From Candidatus Competibacter denitrificans Run_A_D11 (GTDB taxonomy: Bacteria; Pseudomonadota; Gammaproteobacteria; Competibacterales; Competibacteraceae): a stretch of 64,000 nt of DNA. Position 1 is the stretch's first letter. Every line of letters begins with the position of its first letter. A program made the position numbers and the translations under genes. Positions 61,229 to 64,000 of the stretch are shown in pieces. Location: contig NZ_CBTJ020000042.1 of the NCBI RefSeq assembly GCF_001051235.1, positions 1 to 64,000 of the forward strand, in the 5' to 3' direction. The notes beneath the pieces were generated by a model, which did not search any database, had not been told where the DNA came from, and saw only the letters and a program-made list of their open reading frames with translations.

Positions 61229-61965
61229 AGGATGAGATGGCCGAAACAGATCCCGAAGCGAACATGGTTGCTTATCTGTGCGATCATCCAGAGTTTTTTG
61301 TTCGTCATCCAGAGCTGACGCAAAGTTTGCGTATCCCACATCCTTGCGAACCGGCAGTCTCCTTATTGGAATACCAGAATCGCCTGCTGCGGGGGCGCTG
61401 CCAACGCCTGCACGACAAATTGCTCGATCTGGTGGCCATCGCGCGGGATAACGACCGGCTGGCTGAGCGAGTACAGCGTCTGGCGCTGAACCTGCTTGAT
61501 GCGCGTGGTGGGCTGGACGAGTTATTGCAGGGCATCAAGGCTATTTTGCTCGACGAGTTCAAGGCCGATTGCATCATGTTGTGCTTCACCGAGCCGCCCA
61601 GCGGTGGCTTTCGCGCGGCGGAAGATTTGTTGCGCCCGGATATCGTGGCGTTGTTCGCCGAGGTATTTCGCCTGGGTCAGCCGCAATGCAGTCGTTTAAG
61701 TTCCGAGCAAGCCGCCGTTTTGCGTTGTGACGAGGGGGCCAGCGCGGCGTCGGCCGCGTTGATTCCTTTGGGCGGCGACGAGTGGCGTGGGCTGCTGGTG
61801 TTGGGGAGTTCCGATCCTGACCGGTTTCATGCCGGGGTCGGCACCTTTTTTCTGGAGCGGATGGGCGAGCTGGTCAGTCAGGCGCTGCAAGCCCGGTTGT
61901 TGGCGCGCGGTTGGCAGATGAATCCAACGGACGATGACTCATCGGCCGCTAGCGGCGGTGAATAA
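61222..61965 (+). CDS. DUF484 family protein
   Basis: 247 residues from ATG 61222, with GAGGGG eight bases upstream; ATG 61237 is an alternative. VAYLCDHPEFFVRHPEL, LRIPHPCEPAVSLLEYQNRLLR and a central coiled region then a GAF-like domain are the DUF484 marks. The gene follows dapF, as in E. coli (yigA), where xerC comes next; here engB follows on the other strand and xerC is absent. Confidence 0.92.
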   Translation: MVKDEMAETDPEANMVAYLCDHPEFFVRHPELTQSLRIPHPCEPAVSLLEYQNRLLRGRCQRLHDKLLDLVAIARDNDRLAERVQRLALNLLDARGGLDELLQGIKAILLDEFKADCIMLCFTEPPSGGFRAAEDLLRPDIVALFAEVFRLGQPQCSRLSSEQAAVLRCDEGASAASAALIPLGGDEWRGLLVLGSSDPDRFHAGVGTFFLERMGELVSQALQARLLARGWQMNPTDDDSSAASGGE

Positions 61966-61981
61966 ATCCGCCAATTTTTGC

Positions 61982-62623
61982 TCAATAGCCTAACCAATCA
62001 TCCAGTTGGGCGCGCGCTTGGTCGGCCCCTTCGCCGCTTAACCCGGAAAAGAGTTGAGCGCTGACGCCGGGGAAGTCACTTTGCAGCGTTGCCTGGAGTT
62101 GACGGAGCGCCGTCGTCGCCTGGCCTCGGCTCAATTTGTCGGCCTTGGTCAGGAGTATGTGCGCCGCCAAGCCGCGTGCTGCACGATACGCCAATAACTG
62201 CCGATCCAGCGCGGTCAAGGGATGTCGGACATCGACCAGCAGCAAAAGCCCGCGCAGAGCGGTACGCTCGCGCAAATACTGCCCTACCAGCACTTGCCAG
62301 TGTCGGCGGGTGGCTTCGGGTACCTGGGCATAGCCATAGCCGGGAAGATCGACCAGATAACGCGCCGTTGCCACCTCAAACACATTGAGTAATTGCGTGC
62401 GGCCAGGTGTTTTGCTGATCCGCGCTAAGCCACGCTGGCCCGCCAGCAAGTTCAGGGCGCTTGACTTGCCGGCATTGGAGCGGCCGGCAAAAGCCACTTC
62501 CCGCCCCGTGTCTGGCGGCAACCCGGAGAGCGTGTCGGCACTGCTTAGAAAACGAGTGGCACGATAGCGCGTGCTGGCAGGGGAAGTAGGGGCAATAAAG
62601 GTAGGCTTAATGGGGTTTCTCAT
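61982..62623 (-). CDS. engB: Ribosome-assembly GTP-binding protein EngB (YihA/YsxC)
   Basis: 213 residues from ATG 62623; the frame runs to 62707 with no ribosome site. G1 GRSNAGKSS, G3 DLPGYGYA and G4 LLTKADKLS, with TPGRTQLLN, are diagnostic. It functions in 50S assembly. It is divergent from the cytochrome c4 gene. Confidence 0.95.
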   Translation of the reverse strand: MRNPIKPTFIAPTSPASTRYRATRFLSSADTLSGLPPDTGREVAFAGRSNAGKSSALNLLAGQRGLARISKTPGRTQLLNVFEVATARYLVDLPGYGYAQVPEATRRHWQVLVGQYLRERTALRGLLLLVDVRHPLTALDRQLLAYRAARGLAAHILLTKADKLSRGQATTALRQLQATLQSDFPGVSAQLFSGLSGEGADQARAQLDDWLGY

Positions 62624-62767
62624 TGAACTTGGCAGCCGAAACTGATATATAAAACCACTGCTTTCGCTGGGCGGGATCTGCCGGGGTAAGCGCTGATTTC
62701 CGTCCACCTAACGCCATTGGCTGATCGCCCGAACCGAACACCGTTATCGTACAGGAGCATTCTAAAA

Positions 62768-63376
62768 ATGAAAAAATTCGTTGTGATCGCTGCGACGTGT
62801 GCACTGCTCGGTTCCGCAACCGCCGCATTGGCCGCCGGTGACGCTACGGCCGGCAAAGCGAAATCCGCGACCTGTGCCGCATGTCATAATGCCGATGGCA
62901 ATAGCGCCAATCCGCAGTATCCCAAGCTGGCCGGGCAAGGTGCCGATTATCTGCTCAAACAGTTGCAAGATTATAAGGCGGGCGTCCGGGTTAATCCGAT
63001 CATGGCGGGTATGGTTGCACCGCTCAGCCCGCAAGATATGGAGGATTTGGCCGCTTATTTCGCCTCTCAACAAGTCGCTCGTGCCGCTGCCGATCCGGCC
63101 TTGGCCCCTCAAGGCGAAGCGCTGTTTCGTGGTGGCAATCTGACCAGCGGTGTTTCGGCGTGTGCCGCCTGCCATGGAACTGTGGGTGCCGGTAATCCCC
63201 TTGCCAAATTCCCCGCTATCGCAGCCCAGCACGCGGAATATCTCCAGCTACAGCTCAAAGCCTTCCGTGCTATGGAGAGAACCAATGATGCGGGCCAGAT
63301 GATGCGGAGCATCGCCGCCAAGATGACCGATCCTGAGATCAAGGCTGTTTCGTCTTACATTCAAGGCTTGCAATGA
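62768..63376 (+). CDS. Cytochrome c4
   Basis: 202 residues from ATG 62768, with AGGAG upstream. A signal peptide ends ALAAGD. Two heme sites, CAACHNADG and CAACHGTVG, lie in homologous halves, each with Met ligand candidates (NPIMAGM, DAGQMMRS). It is closer to classical c4 than the protein at 15979 and matches it in layout. It is followed by a strong terminator. Confidence 0.93.
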   Translation: MKKFVVIAATCALLGSATAALAAGDATAGKAKSATCAACHNADGNSANPQYPKLAGQGADYLLKQLQDYKAGVRVNPIMAGMVAPLSPQDMEDLAAYFASQQVARAAADPALAPQGEALFRGGNLTSGVSACAACHGTVGAGNPLAKFPAIAAQHAEYLQLQLKAFRAMERTNDAGQMMRSIAAKMTDPEIKAVSSYIQGLQ

Positions 63377-63425
63377 GGGCCGAGGCTACATCCGGTTAAA
63401 TCCGGCTAAAAGCTGTCAGTTCGTG

Positions 63426-63451
63426 GGGTGGCCTTTTGGCCACCCTTTTTT
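63426..63451 (+). terminator. Rho-independent terminator after cytochrome c4
   Basis: GGGTGGCC-TTTT-GGCCACCC is a perfect 8-bp stem with a 4-nt loop followed by TTTTTT, 49 bp after the stop codon. Confidence 0.93.
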
Positions 63452-63544
63452 GTGTCGTCCGAGCCATGCTTTCTCTCAAGTGATGAACGCTTTCAGATCG
63501 GCTCGGTCGAAAAAGCGTTCTCTCCACGACGTCTAAATTGATCA

Positions 63545-64000
63545 GTGAACGAAGCTACCGCGCGCGAAACCCCCTCACGCCGTCCCTTGGGTTGGGTACT
63601 GCTCGAATTTTTCGGTTCGATGAATTTGGCGATCAGCTTGCTGGTCATTATCGCGGTCGCCTCGGTCATCGGGACCGTTTTGCAGCAAAACCAGCCCTAT
63701 GCAAACTATGTCCTCAAATTTGGGCCGTTTTGGTTTGAAGTGTTTGGTTGGCTCGGTTTGTATGATGTCTATGGCAGCGGTTGGTTTATCGGCATCCTTG
63801 GCTTTTTGATTTTGTCCACCGGTGTTTGCTTGTATCGGCAGGTGCCGGTCATGCTGCGTGAGATGGTGCGGTTTCGTACTCAAGTCCAGCTTGATTCCTT
63901 GCGGGGATTTCAGCAGCGGGCTGAATGGCTGTTGCCGGGTTGGGATGGTGAACGGGTCACAGCGGAAGCAACCAGTGCATTGCGTGCTTGCGGCTACCGT
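63545..64000 (+). CDS. resB: Cytochrome c biogenesis protein ResB (Ccs1), 5' part only
   Basis: The frame starts at GTG 63545; TGA at 63539-63541 closes it upstream. It runs off the window at 64000 after 152 codons. FFGSMNLAISLLVIIAVASV, GTVLQQNQPYANYVLKFGPF and WFEVFGWLGLYDVYGSGWF are the ResB signatures, with two membrane segments so far. ResB with CcsA (expected downstream) delivers and attaches heme to c-type apocytochromes, consistent with the cytochrome c4 just upstream. Confidence 0.93.
   Translation, partial: MNEATARETPSRRPLGWVLLEFFGSMNLAISLLVIIAVASVIGTVLQQNQPYANYVLKFGPFWFEVFGWLGLYDVYGSGWFIGILGFLILSTGVCLYRQVPVMLREMVRFRTQVQLDSLRGFQQRAEWLLPGWDGERVTAEATSALRACGYR

Overview
The window is chromosomal DNA of a GC-rich gammaproteobacterium. 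The housekeeping order is gammaproteobacterial: mutY-yggX-tRNA-Phe, rpsF-priB-rpsR-(DUF2232)-rplI-dnaB, radA, aat-ate, ftsK, lptM-lysA, dapF-DUF484. A pyrophosphate-type phosphofructokinase, a RegB/RegA redox two-component pair, two cytochrome c4-like diheme proteins and a kinase/FHA/caspase locus would fit an environmental lineage such as Competibacteraceae. That genus-level guess is inference only.

Layout. (1) 1-515 is a scar: the C-terminal end of an IS transposase with a frame break at an A8 tract, a decapitated PIN-toxin (vapC-like) gene on the minus strand, and a 119-bp element bounded by 18-bp perfect inverted repeats. (2) 812-2614 is a DmdC-type acyl-CoA dehydrogenase. (3) 2690-15950 is the most unusual block. 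It holds a membrane Ser/Thr kinase, a divergent operon of a bitopic protein, a SEDS (FtsW/RodA) membrane protein and an FhaA-like FHA protein, then two paralogous secreted TPR proteins (one fused to an HtrA-type protease), two coiled-coil lipoproteins, and a secreted caspase-like protein joined to a sulfatase-modifying-factor domain across a G9 tract. (4) 15979-23652 has a cytochrome c4-like protein, ilvD, a degenerate REC-REC-GGDEF-EAL protein, an SDR protein, mutY, yggX and tRNA-Phe. (5) 23864-28001 is the S6-PriB-S18-DUF2232-L9-DnaB cluster. (6) 28080-32383 is radA translationally coupled to cobU-cobT-cobC-cobS. (7) 32483-36834 is an RND efflux pair whose pump carries a 45-bp genomic repeat in frame. 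(8) 37025-39344 is cstA-ybdD, closed by a terminator. (9) 39393-41996 (minus) is ate-aat-FemAB-like, divergent from ftsK. (10) 45142-45969 is a secreted NlpC/P60-like candidate. (11) 46245-54544 pairs RegB/RegA with a divergent, fully coupled seven-gene operon: TonB-dependent receptor, His-rich periplasmic protein, polyferredoxin, DsbD-like membrane protein, ExbB, ExbD, TonB. A RegA-type box lies between them. (12) 54634-64000 carries pfp, an esterase, lptM-lysA, a CoA-binding protein, a GNAT-nitrilase fusion, dapF-DUF484, engB, a cytochrome c4 and the start of resB.

How the genes work together. The two candidate undescribed systems are the kinase-SEDS-FHA-caspase block and the RegBA-linked TonB/polyferredoxin operon. 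The first mirrors the actinobacterial pknB/rodA/fhaA arrangement with periplasmic proteases added. The second looks like a metal or chelate uptake route with its own energiser and an electron-transfer module. No CRISPR array, rRNA or prophage was seen.
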